64,000 nt of DNA from CAVYWD01 sp963772225 (GTDB taxonomy: Bacteria; Myxococcota; Myxococcia; Myxococcales; UBA5297): assembly GCA_963772225.1 (NCBI GenBank), contig CAVYWD010000002.1, positions 930,001 to 994,000 of the forward strand. The letters are read 5' to 3'. Within the stretch, counting starts at the first letter, position 1; the number at the start of each line of letters is the position of its first letter. Below the pieces are notes generated by a model. It saw only the letters and a program-made list of their open reading frames with translations. It searched no databases and was not told the origin of the DNA. Below are positions 47,043-56,925 of the stretch, piece by piece. Made by a program: the position numbers and the translations under genes.

Positions 47043-49230
47043 ATGGACCAAAGCCTTCGACCCAGGAAGCCCCGAGCTCCGGCGCTCGCCCTCGTTTCCG
47101 CGCTCGTCTTCGCCGCGGCCGCGCGCGCCGATCAGGCGACGCCCCCGGCCGCGCCTAAGCCCGAGTCCGCCGCAGCGCCTCCAACCGCGACGTTGGCCCC
47201 GACCCCGACCGCGCGCTCCTCGCCTGCCGAGATCGGCGAGGAGATCGTGGTCACCGCGACCCGCAGCCCGACCTTGATCGGCGACGCGCCCGCGGCCGTG
47301 ACCGTGGTGCGCCGCGACGCCATCGAGCGCAGCCCGACGCTGACTTTCGACGAGCTCTTGCGCGACGCCCCGAGCTTCACCCTCTTTCGCCGCTCGAGCA
47401 GCTTAGCCGCCAATCCCAGCTCGCAGGGTCTCAAGCTGCGCAACCTGGGTGGAACGGCCGTCTCGCGGGCGCTCGTGCTCGTGGACGGTATCCCGGCGAA
47501 CGACGCCTACGGCGGCTGGGTCGCCTGGCGCGCCATCCCCAGCATCGGGCTTCAGCGGGTCGAGGTGGTGCCCGGCGGCGGATTCGGCGCTCTATGGGAA
47601 CTATGCGCTCGGCGGCGTCGTCCAGGCGTTCTCGAAGCCCATCGAGGCGGGGGGCTTCGTGGCCGACGTCGAGGCAGGCTCCTTCGGTACCGGGCGCGGC
47701 GCCTTGCTCGTCTCGGGTCGGAGCGGGCCCATCGGGGCCGCCCTCGACGGCGAGGTCTTCACCTCCGATGGATACGTCGTGGCGGCCCCCTGCCCGGCGG
47801 TCGCCGCGGGCGAGCAGTGCCGCGGCGCCATCGACAACCCCACCGCCAGCACGCACGCCACGGTGCGGGGCCGGGTCGAGATGGAGGTGGCGCCCGGGCT
47901 CACCTTCGACCTGCGCAGCACCTTCTTCTCCGAGAATCAGAACGGCGGGACCCAATACACCACGGCGATCGAGCGCCGCTTCGAGTACGCGGGCGGCGCT
48001 CACTGGTCCTCCGGCGCGGGGAACCTCGACCTGACCGTCTTCGGCCACCGCGGCAGGTTCGAGCAAGACCGGACGCGTGCGACCGCGGTGGGCACCGACC
48101 CGCGGGGCAGCGAGGCGCTCTCCGGGCACCAGGCCGTCCCCGCCGACGACGCGGGCGCCAGCGCTCTGTGGCGCTTTGCGCCCCTCGCCCTCGCCGGCAC
48201 GCACACGGTGACCGCCGGCGCCGACGCCCGCTGGATCACCGGCACGACCTTCGAGCAGCTCTTCCCCGCGGCGGTGGCGCCCACCTCCACCGTCGAGCGC
48301 GACGCCCGCGGAGAGCAGCGCCTCTTCGGCGCCTTCGTCGAGGACCTCTACCAGGTCGCCCCCGCCTTCGGCGCCAGCCTCGCCCTGCGCTACGACCGAT
48401 GGAAGAACCTCGACGCCTCGCGCGTGGAGCAGGCGTCGAGCGGGACCTCGACCACGACGGCCTTCCCGGACCGCTCCGGCGAGGAGCTCTCGCCGAAGCT
48501 CGGCCTCCGCGCGCACGTGGCCCCCTGGGCCTCGCTGCGCGCCGCGGCCTACAGCGCTTTCCGCGCCCCGACCCTCGACGAGCTCTACCGGCCATTCCAG
48601 GTCGGCAACGTGCGCACGGACGCGAACGAGAACCTCACGCCGGAGCGGATGCGCGGCGGCGAGGTGGGGCTCGATCTCGGCCGCGCCCGCGGCCCCTCGC
48701 TGCGCGTGACCGGGTTCTGGAACGAGCTCCAGGATCCCATCGTGAACGTGACGACCGGCACGAACGCGCGCCAGAGGCAGAACCTCGGCGCCGCGCGCGT
48801 GCTGGGGCTCGAGGCCGACGCCCGCTGGAGCTTCGCGCGGCACTGGTCCGCCGACGCGGCCTACACCCTCGCCCCGACCCGCGTAACCGACGCGCCGGGG
48901 CAGCCGCAGCTCCTCGACAAGCAGCTGCCCCAGTCGCCAGAGCACCGCGCTACCCTCTCCGTCTCCTTCGACGACCCTGGCGGCATCGCCGCGAACGCCC
49001 AGCTCCACTACCTCGGACGGCAGTACGAGGACGACGTGAATACCCAGCCGCTCGCCGCGGTCCTCCTCATGGACGTCTTCGCGGCCTGGCACGCGTCGCG
49101 GCAGCTCGACCTGTACGTCGGCGTCGAGAACGTCTTCAACAGCACCTACCTCGTCGGCCGCTCGGGCCTCGACACCATCGGCCAGCCCCGCTCCGCGCAC
49201 TGCGGGTTCCGCATCCGGAACGGCGGGTGA
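47043..49230 (+). pseudogene. TonB-dependent outer-membrane receptor (second), one +1 frameshift
   Basis: 728 residues after repair. Signal peptide, proline/alanine-rich linker, TonB box EEIVVTATRSP, plug (FDELLRDAPSFTLFRRSSSL, RALVLVDGIPANDAYGGWV, VEVVPGGG). It then breaks: GGATTCGGCG where GGATCGGCG would give GGGSALYGNYALGG, the conserved plug motif. The second frame carries the whole barrel and ends VENVFNSTYLVGRSG. 2188 nt equals 729 codons plus one. The extra T (47583/47584) turns GATC into GATTC. The BtuB-like plug and barrel suggest a vitamin, metal-complex or haem ligand. AGGAGG of the next gene lies just downstream. Confidence 0.88.
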
Positions 49231-49255
49231 GCGCCGCACCCTCAGGAGGTCGAAC

Positions 49256-49852
49256 GTGACGAGCCACCCCCTCCCGCGCCTCGCCCTCGTGGCAGCTGCG
49301 CTCGCCGCCGTCGGCCTGGCCCCGGCTCGCGCCGCCGCCGGCGGCGTCGTGGTTGGCACCGTCGACGTGACGCCTTTGCGGTTTCAGGATGAGACCGTCG
49401 TCTTCCTCAAGGGGGTCGCGGCGAAGCGGCCGCCGGCGCGGCACGTCATCGACCAGCGCGGGATGCAGTTCGTCCCCTTCATTCTCGCCGTGCAACAGGG
49501 CGACACCGTCGAGTTTCTGAACACCGACGTCACCGAGCACGAGGTCTACTCGCCGTCCCAAGGCGGCTTCGCCCTGGGCCTCTTCCGCTACGGAGAGAAG
49601 CGCGCCCACACCTTCGACAGGCCCGGCGTCTTCGAGATCCGCTGCCACCTGCACACGATGCAGGCATGGGTGTTCGTGGCCGAGAACCCCTTTGCCACCA
49701 CCGTCGACCGCAAGGGCCGCTTCCGCCTGGAGGGCGTGCCCGCCGGCACTTACCCGCTGGCGGTGTGGAACGCTCACCTCGACGTCCCAGAGCGGGCGGT
49801 CACGGTCCCGGAGGGCGGAACGGTGGAGCTGGCGATCTCCGTGAAGCGCTGA
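49256..49852 (+). CDS. Secreted cupredoxin-domain protein with carboxypeptidase-regulatory-like tail
   Basis: 198 residues, GTG start behind AGGAGG. Signal peptide (LVAAALAAVGLAPARA), then a plastocyanin-like domain with a full type-1 copper ligand set: His in TDVTEHEVYS, Cys and His in EIRCHLHTMQAW, and Met two residues after the second His. The C-terminal part (RKGRFRLEGVPAGTYPLAVW) is a carboxypeptidase-regulatory-like beta domain. It probably binds copper or transfers electrons in the periplasm or at the cell surface. It follows the second TonB receptor by 25 bp and precedes the YVTN propeller, suggesting one operon. Confidence 0.88.
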   Translation: MTSHPLPRLALVAAALAAVGLAPARAAAGGVVVGTVDVTPLRFQDETVVFLKGVAAKRPPARHVIDQRGMQFVPFILAVQQGDTVEFLNTDVTEHEVYSPSQGGFALGLFRYGEKRAHTFDRPGVFEIRCHLHTMQAWVFVAENPFATTVDRKGRFRLEGVPAGTYPLAVWNAHLDVPERAVTVPEGGTVELAISVKR

Positions 49853-49880
49853 CCCCATCCCGCCACACAGCGAGGTTCCC

Positions 49881-50846
49881 ATGATGCCCGTCTCGAGAAC
49901 GCGCCTCCTCACGCTTTTCCTCGGCGGCGCCGCCTTGCTGCGCGCGCAGGCCGCCTTGGCCGCGCCCTTCGCGTACGTCCCCAACGAGAAGTCCGGCTCG
50001 GTCTCGGTGATCGACACGGCCACCGACAAGGTCGTGGGTGAGGTCGAGGTCGGCGTGAGGCCCCGCGGCGTCGCCGTCAGTCCGGACGGCAAGACCGTCT
50101 TCGTCTCGGACCAGCGCCGCGCCGCGGTGCACCTGCTCGACACCGCGACGCGCGCGGTCGTCGCGGACGTGGAAGTCGGCGAGTCGCCCGAGGGCGTCGG
50201 GCTCTCTCGCGATGGGAAGTGGCTCGCCGCTGCGGTCGAGCAGTCGAACGCCGTGGCCCTGGTGAACACCGCCACCCGGGAGCGAGTGGCGAGCGTGCAG
50301 GTCGGCGGCAAGAACCCCGAGCACGCCGCCTTCAGCCCCGACGGCCGCTTCGTCTTCGCGAGCGCCGAGGAGGGCACGACGGTGGACGTCATCGACGTGG
50401 CGGCCCGCAAGGTGGTCGACACCATCCCGGTCGGGAAGCGCCCGCGGGCCATCGCCTTCTCCGCGGACGGAAAGCGCGCCTACGTGGCCTGCGAGGTCGC
50501 CGCGGCCCTCTACGTTCTCGACGCGGTCGCCCGCAAGCCCATCGCGTCGGTGAAGATCGGCCTCGCAGCGAGCGGAGTCGCCGTCTCCCGGGACGGCGCG
50601 CGCGTCTTCGTCTCCGACGGCAAGGGAGCCCAGGTGCAGGTGGTGGACGCGGCGAAGAACGAGGTCGTGGCGACGATCCCCGTCGGCCAGCGGCCCTGGA
50701 ACATGGCGTTCACGCCCGACGGCAAAAAGCTCTACGTCGCGAACGGGCGCTCGAACACGGTCTCGGTCATCGACGCCATCGCCCTGAAAAAGATCGCCGA
50801 CGTGCCGGTGGGCGAGGCGCCGTGGGGCGTTGCAGTCGGTCCGTGA
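49881..50846 (+). CDS. Secreted YVTN-family beta-propeller protein
   Basis: 321 residues. Signal peptide (LFLGGAALLRAQAALA), then seven blades with the YVTN/NHL pattern (SVSVIDTATDKVVGEVEVG, PRGVAVSPDGKTVFVSD, AIAFSADGKRAYVAC, NMAFTPDGKKLYVANG). Such propellers accompany PQQ dehydrogenases, cytochrome maturation and metal-handling systems; here it is co-linear with a cupredoxin and two TonB receptors. Binding partner unknown. GAGG lies before a double ATG; the first is used. Confidence 0.9.
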   Translation: MMPVSRTRLLTLFLGGAALLRAQAALAAPFAYVPNEKSGSVSVIDTATDKVVGEVEVGVRPRGVAVSPDGKTVFVSDQRRAAVHLLDTATRAVVADVEVGESPEGVGLSRDGKWLAAAVEQSNAVALVNTATRERVASVQVGGKNPEHAAFSPDGRFVFASAEEGTTVDVIDVAARKVVDTIPVGKRPRAIAFSADGKRAYVACEVAAALYVLDAVARKPIASVKIGLAASGVAVSRDGARVFVSDGKGAQVQVVDAAKNEVVATIPVGQRPWNMAFTPDGKKLYVANGRSNTVSVIDAIALKKIADVPVGEAPWGVAVGP

Positions 50847-50918
50847 GCCGCAATTCTGGAGTGGCCGCCGATATTGCGGTCGAAGTCTTCATTTCCTTGG
50901 CGCGCGGGTGAGGGGAAA

Positions 50919-50970
50919 CCTCTCCCCGCGCTCCCCCTCTCCGCGAGCGGAGAGGGGGTGGGGGGTGAGG
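50919..50970. repeat. GC-rich palindromic repeat, copy C
   Basis: 52 bp: CCTCTCCCCGCGCTCCCCCT, core CTCCGCGAGCGGAG, then AGGGGGTGGGGGGTGAGG. It sits between the convergent stops of the YVTN gene and the propeller/Ig gene, four bases before the latter. Confidence 0.85.
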
Positions 50971-50974
50971 AAAG

Positions 50975-53900
50975 CTACTTCGCGGGGTAGTAGCAGCCCT
51001 TGAAGGTGCCGTACGCCGGATCGCCGAAGCTCTCGTTGGCGCAAGGGAGGCTGCCGCTCGCTCCGCTCTTGACGTTCCATCTCGAGTCGGCGCCGTACCA
51101 GACGTCCGTCACCATGCCAGCCGGCAGGGCGCAGGTGCCCCCCTCGGACGAGCAATAGACCGCTCCGGCGGGTAGGCTGCCGTTGGACGCCACCGAGACC
51201 GTCAGTGCAGAGCTGGTGCCGGTCGTTCCGGCGCTGTCGGTCGCCACCGCGGTGAGGGTGTGAGTGCCGGCGGCCGGATTCCACCAGGTGAAGGTGTAGG
51301 GCGCGGCGGTGCTCGTACCGAGCAGCGTGGCGCCGTCGTAGAAGCTGACCTTGGCGATCGTGCGGGAATTCGGGGCGGTGGCGGTCGCCGCCAGCGAGAC
51401 GACGCTGCCGGAGGCCATCTTGACGCCGGCCAGAGGCTGCGTGAGCGAGACCGACGGGGCCGAGGCGGGGTAGTAGCAGCCCTTGCGCGTGCCGTAGGCC
51501 GGGTCGCCGAAGCTCTCGTTGGCGCACGCAAGGCTACCGCTCACTCCGCTCTTGACGTTCCAGGAAGTGCCGGCGCCGTACCAGACGTCGGCCACTGTGC
51601 CTGACGGCAGGGTGCAGGTGCCCCGCTCGGACGAGCAGGAGATCGCCCCGGAGGGCGGGCTGCCGTTGGACGCCACGGCCACCACGGTCAGCGCGGAGCT
51701 GGTGCCGGTGTTGCCGGTGCTGTCGGTCGCCACCGCGGTGAGCGTATGGGTCCCGGCGGCCGGATTCGACCAGGTGACGGCATAGGGCGAGGCGGTGCTG
51801 GAACCGAGCAGCGTGGCGCCGTCGTAATAGCTGACCTTGGCGATCGCGCCGCCGGAGCTCGTGGCGATGGCGGTCGCCGCCAGAGTGACCACGCTGCTCG
51901 AGATCATCTTGACGCCGGCCAGAGGCTGCGTGATCGAGACCACCGGGGAGGCCGCCTGCGGGTAGTAGCAAGCCTTGTAGGTGCCGTAAGCCGGGTCGCC
52001 GAAGCTCGCGTTGGTGCAGAGAACGCTGCCGCTCGCTCCACTCTTGACGTTCCAGGACGTGCCGGCGCCGTACCAGACATCGGCCACCGCGCCCGACGGC
52101 AGGTTGCAGCTTCCCCCCTCGGACGAGCAGGAGATCGCCCCGGCGGGCGGGCTGCCGTTGGACGCCACCGACACCACGGTCAGCGCGGGGCTGGTGCCGG
52201 TTGTGCCGGTGCTGTCGGTCGCCACCGCGGTGAGGGTATGGGTCCCGGCGGCCGGATTCGACCAGGTGAAGGTGTACGGCGAGGCGGTGCTGGAGCTGAG
52301 CAGCGCGCCGCCGTCGTAGAAGCTGACCTTGGCGATAGCGCCGCCGGAGCTCGTGGCGGTGGCGGTCGCCGCCAGCGTGACCACGCTGCTCGAGATCATC
52401 TTGACGCCGGCCAGAGGCTGCGTGAGCGAGGCCGCCGGCGGCTGCTTGAGCTCGTAAGAGCAGGCGTTGGAGGTTCCCGAGCCCGGGTCGCCGAACACCG
52501 AGCTCGCGCACAGCACGCTGCCGTTGACCGTCTGGTGGAGGAACTTCCCGTTGGCGCCGTACCATACGGTCGCGGTGCCGCCGCCTAGGATCGCGCACGT
52601 CTGTCCGTCGGCGGCGCACGACACCGCGCCAGCCGGTGGGGGCAGGCTCGAGAGCAGTCCGTAGACGCGCACCGACCCGCTGCAGGTCGCCATGTAGACG
52701 CGCCCGTTGTTCACCATCGGGATGACGAAGCGTCCGCTGCTGCCGAGGTCATCCTGGGTCAGATTCGCGGTGCTGCTCCACAGGAGGTTGCCGATGTTGT
52801 CGGCGTCGTACGCCTCCAGGACGGCGGGCTGGCCGACCGAGCGGCCGGCCGCCTGGTTATGCGCCACCCACAGAATGCCGCTGCCGGCCGTGCTCCCATT
52901 GGCCGAGACGGACAGCGCGGCCCCGGGCTCGCCGTACAGGTCCACGGCGTTCTGCTGGTCCTGGGCGAAGGTGTTGCCGTTGAAAGTATAGGAGGTCAGG
53001 CGGGTCGTGCCCGGCCAGATGTAGAGCTTCGGGTTCGACGGCCGCTGCCAATAGGCCAGGCCGATGATGCGGTTGCCGTCGTTGACGCCAGGGTCGATGA
53101 CCGGTCCGGTTTGGATGGACTGCGCCACCTGTGCGTCGTTGGCGGTCAGCTTGCCGAGCTTGGTGGTGTGCAGGACGGTGGTCACGGCGACCTTGCCCCC
53201 GAAGGCCAAAAGGTCGGTGCCCGGCACCAGCATCGGCGCGCTCACGGTCAGGTCGAGGTCGTAGTTGTCGAGCCACTGCCACTTCGAGCTGGTGTACCAG
53301 TTCACCAGCTTGAGGCCGCCGCTGTAAGTGAACTGCAGCAATGACTCCTGGAGGTTGTCGACGCCGTCGTAGGCCTGGCCGGTGCCGTTGCCGGTCAGGT
53401 AATAGACGTTGCCCGCCGAGTCGACAGCCGGGGCGCCGCCGCTGTGCCAGACGCCGCCGCCACCCCCGGTGGCGGTGACGAACACGCCGGTCTGGACGAG
53501 CGAGTTGGCGTCGTAGGTCATTACCCAGCCGTGCCAAGGCTCGAAATCGCCCGGAATCGTGGAGCCGAAGGCCAGCCAGACCTGCCCGCCGGCCAGTGCC
53601 AGCCCGGGCCGCTGGCTGTGGTACTTGGGGTCGAAGGTCTGCCCCTTGGCGCTGCCGGCAATCACCGTGGCGCCGAGGTCGATGCCCGAGCGGATGTCGA
53701 CCGCGTGCAGGCGCTGGACATAGGCGCCGCTCTCCATGGTCTCGGCCACCAGGTACATCTTGTTGCTCGCCGCGTCGATGACCGGGGTGGAGATGATCCC
53801 CATGCCGTCGCCCGCGGTCTCATTGTCGAAGGGCGTGCCCGGCGTGATTCCTGTCGCGCGAAAGTCGTGCGTCCACAGCGGGGCGCCCGGAGCGTCCGCG

Positions 53901-54220
53901 TCGAAGGCATAGACCACGTCGTGCATGGTCGCGACGTAGAGCACATTCCTCGCCGTCGTCGCCCCCGCCACCGTCACGCCCTGCACGTACAACGGCTGCG
54001 CGAAGATCGCGCCGTCGACCGGATAGGACCACAGCTTGCCAAAGCTGGCGGCGCTGACCGTGGAGGGCGAGAGCGCGGTCTCGGTCACGTTGGCAGCGGT
54101 TCGGTTGTTATCGTAGCGGTTGCTAAGGACGTTCGTGGCGGCATGAGCTGTTCCGCAGAAAGCCGCCCAGAGCAGCGCGGCCTTGCAGGCCGGCCGGCAG
54201 AGCCGAAACCAAAAGTTCAT
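50975..54220 (-). CDS. Large secreted PQQ-like beta-propeller protein with three Ig-like/cysteine modules
   Basis: 1081 residues. Signal peptide (ALLWAAFCGTAHA), then a propeller region of ~500 residues (KLWSYPVDGAIFAQPLYV, VLYVATMHDVVYAFDAD, STPVIDAASNKMYLVAE, SGGAPAVDSAGNVYYLTGNG), like PQQ-binding or outer-surface propellers. Next comes a cysteine module (GAVSCAADGQTC ... VWYGANG ... CSYEL). Then three near-identical ~163-residue units follow, each an Ig-like domain (SLTQPLAGVKM, YTFTWSNPAAGTHTLTAV) plus a cysteine module (GAISCSS, ADVWYGAGTSWNVKSG, SFGDPAYGT, CYYP). It is probably a cell-surface or secreted adhesive or binding protein. GGGAGA precedes the ATG. No PQQ catalytic site was confirmed. 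Confidence 0.85.
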   Translation of the reverse strand: MNFWFRLCRPACKAALLWAAFCGTAHAATNVLSNRYDNNRTAANVTETALSPSTVSAASFGKLWSYPVDGAIFAQPLYVQGVTVAGATTARNVLYVATMHDVVYAFDADAPGAPLWTHDFRATGITPGTPFDNETAGDGMGIISTPVIDAASNKMYLVAETMESGAYVQRLHAVDIRSGIDLGATVIAGSAKGQTFDPKYHSQRPGLALAGGQVWLAFGSTIPGDFEPWHGWVMTYDANSLVQTGVFVTATGGGGGVWHSGGAPAVDSAGNVYYLTGNGTGQAYDGVDNLQESLLQFTYSGGLKLVNWYTSSKWQWLDNYDLDLTVSAPMLVPGTDLLAFGGKVAVTTVLHTTKLGKLTANDAQVAQSIQTGPVIDPGVNDGNRIIGLAYWQRPSNPKLYIWPGTTRLTSYTFNGNTFAQDQQNAVDLYGEPGAALSVSANGSTAGSGILWVAHNQAAGRSVGQPAVLEAYDADNIGNLLWSSTANLTQDDLGSSGRFVIPMVNNGRVYMATCSGSVRVYGLLSSLPPPAGAVSCAADGQTCAILGGGTATVWYGANGKFLHQTVNGSVLCASSVFGDPGSGTSNACSYELKQPPAASLTQPLAGVKMISSSVVTLAATATATSSGGAIAKVSFYDGGALLSSSTASPYTFTWSNPAAGTHTLTAVATDSTGTTGTSPALTVVSVASNGSPPAGAISCSSEGGSCNLPSGAVADVWYGAGTSWNVKSGASGSVLCTNASFGDPAYGTYKACYYPQAASPVVSITQPLAGVKMISSSVVTLAATAIATSSGGAIAKVSYYDGATLLGSSTASPYAVTWSNPAAGTHTLTAVATDSTGNTGTSSALTVVAVASNGSPPSGAISCSSERGTCTLPSGTVADVWYGAGTSWNVKSGVSGSLACANESFGDPAYGTRKGCYYPASAPSVSLTQPLAGVKMASGSVVSLAATATAPNSRTIAKVSFYDGATLLGTSTAAPYTFTWWNPAAGTHTLTAVATDSAGTTGTSSALTVSVASNGSLPAGAVYCSSEGGTCALPAGMVTDVWYGADSRWNVKSGASGSLPCANESFGDPAYGTFKGCYYPAK
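50985..52450 (-). repeat. Three ~489-bp tandem coding repeats
   Basis: Near-identical copies of the Ig-like plus cysteine-module unit of the secreted propeller protein, with a period of about 486-490 bp (the CYYP codons recur near 50990, 51475 and 51965). A fourth, partial cysteine module lies farther upstream in the gene. The similarity allows copy-number change by recombination and is a risk for short-read assembly. Confidence 0.85.
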
Positions 54221-54495
54221 CGGTGTTCTCCCTGTAAGATTTCCGACATGGTGTCAGGAGCTCCGACGACAGTGAAGGACTTTGTCGTACCATTTCGCAC
54301 TTGTCCGACCCTGGAGAGCGAGACGTCGCCGCGGTGGAATCGGAATCCTCGGCCCTCGGCTGGAAGTTGGACCCTTCCGCGCGAGGTCCTGCGCAGATAG
54401 CAAAGATTCGAGCAACGAGGCGGCTCCGCTAAAATGGAGCTCTGCTCAGATCCCTCTTCTCGGCCGCCACCCGCCCGAAGAGCGCGCGGCCTCGC

Positions 54496-55206
54496 TCAGC
54501 CGCCGCGGCGAAGCTTCCGCTCGGCGCCCCGGAGCGCGGCCACCCACAGGCGAGCCTCCGAAGGCGTCAGTTCCGCGCGGCGCAAGCCCGACGCGAGCTC
54601 GCGCACGCCGTGCCCGCGGCGCTCCGGGTCCGGGAAGCCACTCGCCTCCAGCAGCGCCCGGAGGGCGTGCTCCACCTGTTGCAGGTCGCCGTCGCCCGCC
54701 CGCTCGAGCCTGGGCGCATGGGGCGTCGCGGCCTCCTCTGCGGCCTGGGCCAGCTCGTAGGCGTAGAGGAGAACCGCCTGGGCCAGGTTCAGCGACGGCT
54801 GTTCCGGCGACGAGGGGATGGACGAGACCGCGTGGCACTGCAGCAGATCGTCATTGGAGAGCCCGCTCGCCTCGCCGCCAAAAACGAGCGCCACCTCGCC
54901 GTCGACCTCCAGCGCCTGGCGGGCGACCTGGCGCGGGCTCAAGGCAGGCCGGCCCTCGAGGGTCCTCGACGTCGTGCCGACGACCCAGCGCGCCTGCGCC
55001 ACCGCGCTCGCGAGGGAGGGTGCCACGCTCAGCGCGTCGACGAGCGTCTCGGCGTGCACCGCCACGCGCCGCGCCGTGACGAGGTCGCAAGTCTTGGGCT
55101 CGACCAGCGTCCACCGCGACAGGCCGAAGTTCCTCATCGCGCGCGCCGCCGCGCCGATGTTCATGGGCTCGGCAGGCCTCAGCAGCACGACGCGCAGAGA
55201 GGACAT
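54496..55206 (-). CDS. SpoU-type RNA 2'-O-methyltransferase (TrmJ-like)
   Basis: 236 residues. SPOUT trefoil-knot signatures: RVVLLRPAEPMNIGAAARAMRNFG (Asn, Arg), ALVFGGEASGLSNDDLLQC and SLNLAQAVLLYAYELA. The C-terminal helical extension (PERRGHGVRELASGLRR) matches TrmJ, which 2'-O-methylates position 32 of tRNAs; the sequence alone cannot exclude another tRNA or rRNA site. ATG at 55206 chosen because the conserved domain begins at once. Divergent from the ATP-grasp gene. Confidence 0.87.
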   Translation of the reverse strand: MSSLRVVLLRPAEPMNIGAAARAMRNFGLSRWTLVEPKTCDLVTARRVAVHAETLVDALSVAPSLASAVAQARWVVGTTSRTLEGRPALSPRQVARQALEVDGEVALVFGGEASGLSNDDLLQCHAVSSIPSSPEQPSLNLAQAVLLYAYELAQAAEEAATPHAPRLERAGDGDLQQVEHALRALLEASGFPDPERRGHGVRELASGLRRAELTPSEARLWVAALRGAERKLRRGG

Positions 55207-55362
55207 CTTGGATCGCTTGGGCAACCGTGCTTTCCTTAGGCTCGCGTCAAGGCCGTCTGGCGAGCCCTCACTACCACAATCTTTGGGGCCGCGACGCCAC
55301 TCGCCCTCCCGCCGTCCCTCCGGGGCTCCCGGATCGGGCTGTCGCGGGACAGCAGGAAGCCC

Positions 55363-56355
55363 ATGACCGAGCGAATCGGGATCATCTGCGGATCCGAGGA
55401 GAGCTTCCCCAGGGCCCTCATCGCCCGAATCGACCAGGCCCAAGGATTCAAGGCCGAGCTCGCCAAGCTCGGCGGCATCGGCGAGGCCCACGCCCCGCCC
55501 TTCCGCGTCCTGATCGACCGCGTCAGCCCCCTGGTCCCCTACTACCGGACGTTTCTCAAGGCCGCGTCGCTCGCGGGCGCCTTCGTCATCAACGACCCCT
55601 TCTGGTGGAGCGCCGACGACAAGTTCTTCTCCACTTCCCTGGCGGCCAAGCTCGGGGTCCGCGTACCTCGCACCGTCATGCTCCCGCAGCACAGCTACCT
55701 GCCCTCGGTCGACCCGAAGCGCTCGCTCCGGAACCTAGAGTACCCGCTCGACTGGGAGGACATCGTCTCCTACGTCGGCTTTCCGGCCGTCCTCAAGCCC
55801 GCCGTCGACGCCGGCGCTCGGCGGGTCACGCTGGTCCACAACATCAACGAGCTCTGGGCGGCGTACAACGCGTCGGGCCTGGCCGTCATGGAGCTGCAGC
55901 AGTTCATCGACTTCCAGGAATTCGTCCGCTGCATCTGCATCGGCCGCGAGCTGCTGCTGCCCGTCAAGTTCGACCCGCGCTCCGCCTTCCGCGCCGGCCG
56001 GGGTGAGTACATCGAGACGAGCGAGCCGTTCCTCCCCAAGGAGGTCGAGCAGTCCATCCTCGACGGCGCCTGGGCCATCCACCAGGCTCTCGGGTACGAC
56101 GTGAACGCCGTGGACTTCGCGGTGAAGGACGGCGTCCCGTACGCCATCGACTGCTCCAACCCGGCGCCCGACTTCGAGGCCGAGAGCCTCCCGCCCCGCC
56201 TCTTCAACGCCGTGGTGGACGAGCTGGCGCGCTACGTCGTCCAGCGGGCGCGAGAGGGCAAGCCCAATTCCGGCGAGGTCCCGTTCCGCCGCTTCCTCGG
56301 CGCCCCCGCGGCCCGCCCCGCCCACCTCCGCTGGCCGCGCGCGACCGGAGAGTGA
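55363..56355 (+). CDS. RimK-like ATP-grasp protein
   Basis: 330 residues. N-terminal Rossmann-like section (GIICGSEESFPRALIARIDQ), then ATP-grasp: NDPFWWSADDKFFSTSLAAKLGVRVPRTVMLP, FPAVLKPAVDAGARRV, FVRCICIGRELLLPVKFDP, and Mg-binding NAVDFAVKDGVPYAIDCSNPAPD. It ligates a carboxylate to an amine or thiol using ATP; the substrate is unknown. No partner gene (peptidase, cyanophycin- or RiPP-type) is adjacent. Confidence 0.82.
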   Translation: MTERIGIICGSEESFPRALIARIDQAQGFKAELAKLGGIGEAHAPPFRVLIDRVSPLVPYYRTFLKAASLAGAFVINDPFWWSADDKFFSTSLAAKLGVRVPRTVMLPQHSYLPSVDPKRSLRNLEYPLDWEDIVSYVGFPAVLKPAVDAGARRVTLVHNINELWAAYNASGLAVMELQQFIDFQEFVRCICIGRELLLPVKFDPRSAFRAGRGEYIETSEPFLPKEVEQSILDGAWAIHQALGYDVNAVDFAVKDGVPYAIDCSNPAPDFEAESLPPRLFNAVVDELARYVVQRAREGKPNSGEVPFRRFLGAPAARPAHLRWPRATGE

Positions 56356-56413
56356 GCCACGAGCGGCGCCCGGGCCGAGCCAGTGCCTATCGTCAGGTCG
56401 AGGAGGGGGTGCC

Positions 56414-56899
56414 ATGGCGCTATCGATTTCGTCGTCGAGCTTCTCCGACCGCTCGGAGATGCCCGCCGAGCTGACGTGCGAAGGATCCGACCGCTCGCCT
56501 GCGCTCGCGTTCGCGGGCGCTCCGCCAGGGACCCGGAGCCTCGCGCTCATCGCGGACGACCCTGACGCGCCGGACCCAAAGGCGCCTCGCATGACCTGGG
56601 TCCACTGGCTGCTCTACAACCTCCCGCCCGACGCCGCCGGGCTTCCTGAGGGAGTGGCCGCCGAGGACCTTCCCGCCGGGACTCGCCTCGGGGTGAACGA
56701 CTTCAAGCGAGCGACCTACGGCGGCCCGTGTCCGCCCGTCGGAAGGCACCGGTATTTCTTCAAGCTGTATGCGCTCGACACCGCCTTGCCCGACCTGAAA
56801 TCGCCGACGAAGCCGGCGCTCGAAAAGGCGATGCAGGGGCATATTCTCCAAGAGGCGGAGCTCGTTGGCACCTACCAGAAGAAGGCGAGCGCGGAGTAG
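56414..56899 (+). CDS. YbhB/YbcL-family phosphatidylethanolamine-binding-like protein
   Basis: 161 residues, complete domain: FSDRSEMPAELTCEGSDRSP, SLALIADDPDAPDP, WVHWLLYNLPPDAAGLPEG, GVNDFKRATYGGPCPPVG, HRYFFKLYALD. The His/Asp anion pocket residues of the PEBP fold are present. Bacterial members are cytosolic with no firmly known substrate. GAGGAGGGGG precedes the ATG. Confidence 0.93.
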   Translation: MALSISSSSFSDRSEMPAELTCEGSDRSPALAFAGAPPGTRSLALIADDPDAPDPKAPRMTWVHWLLYNLPPDAAGLPEGVAAEDLPAGTRLGVNDFKRATYGGPCPPVGRHRYFFKLYALDTALPDLKSPTKPALEKAMQGHILQEAELVGTYQKKASAE

Positions 56900-56925
56900 C
56901 CCAACGTCGAGCGCGCGGAGGCGAA

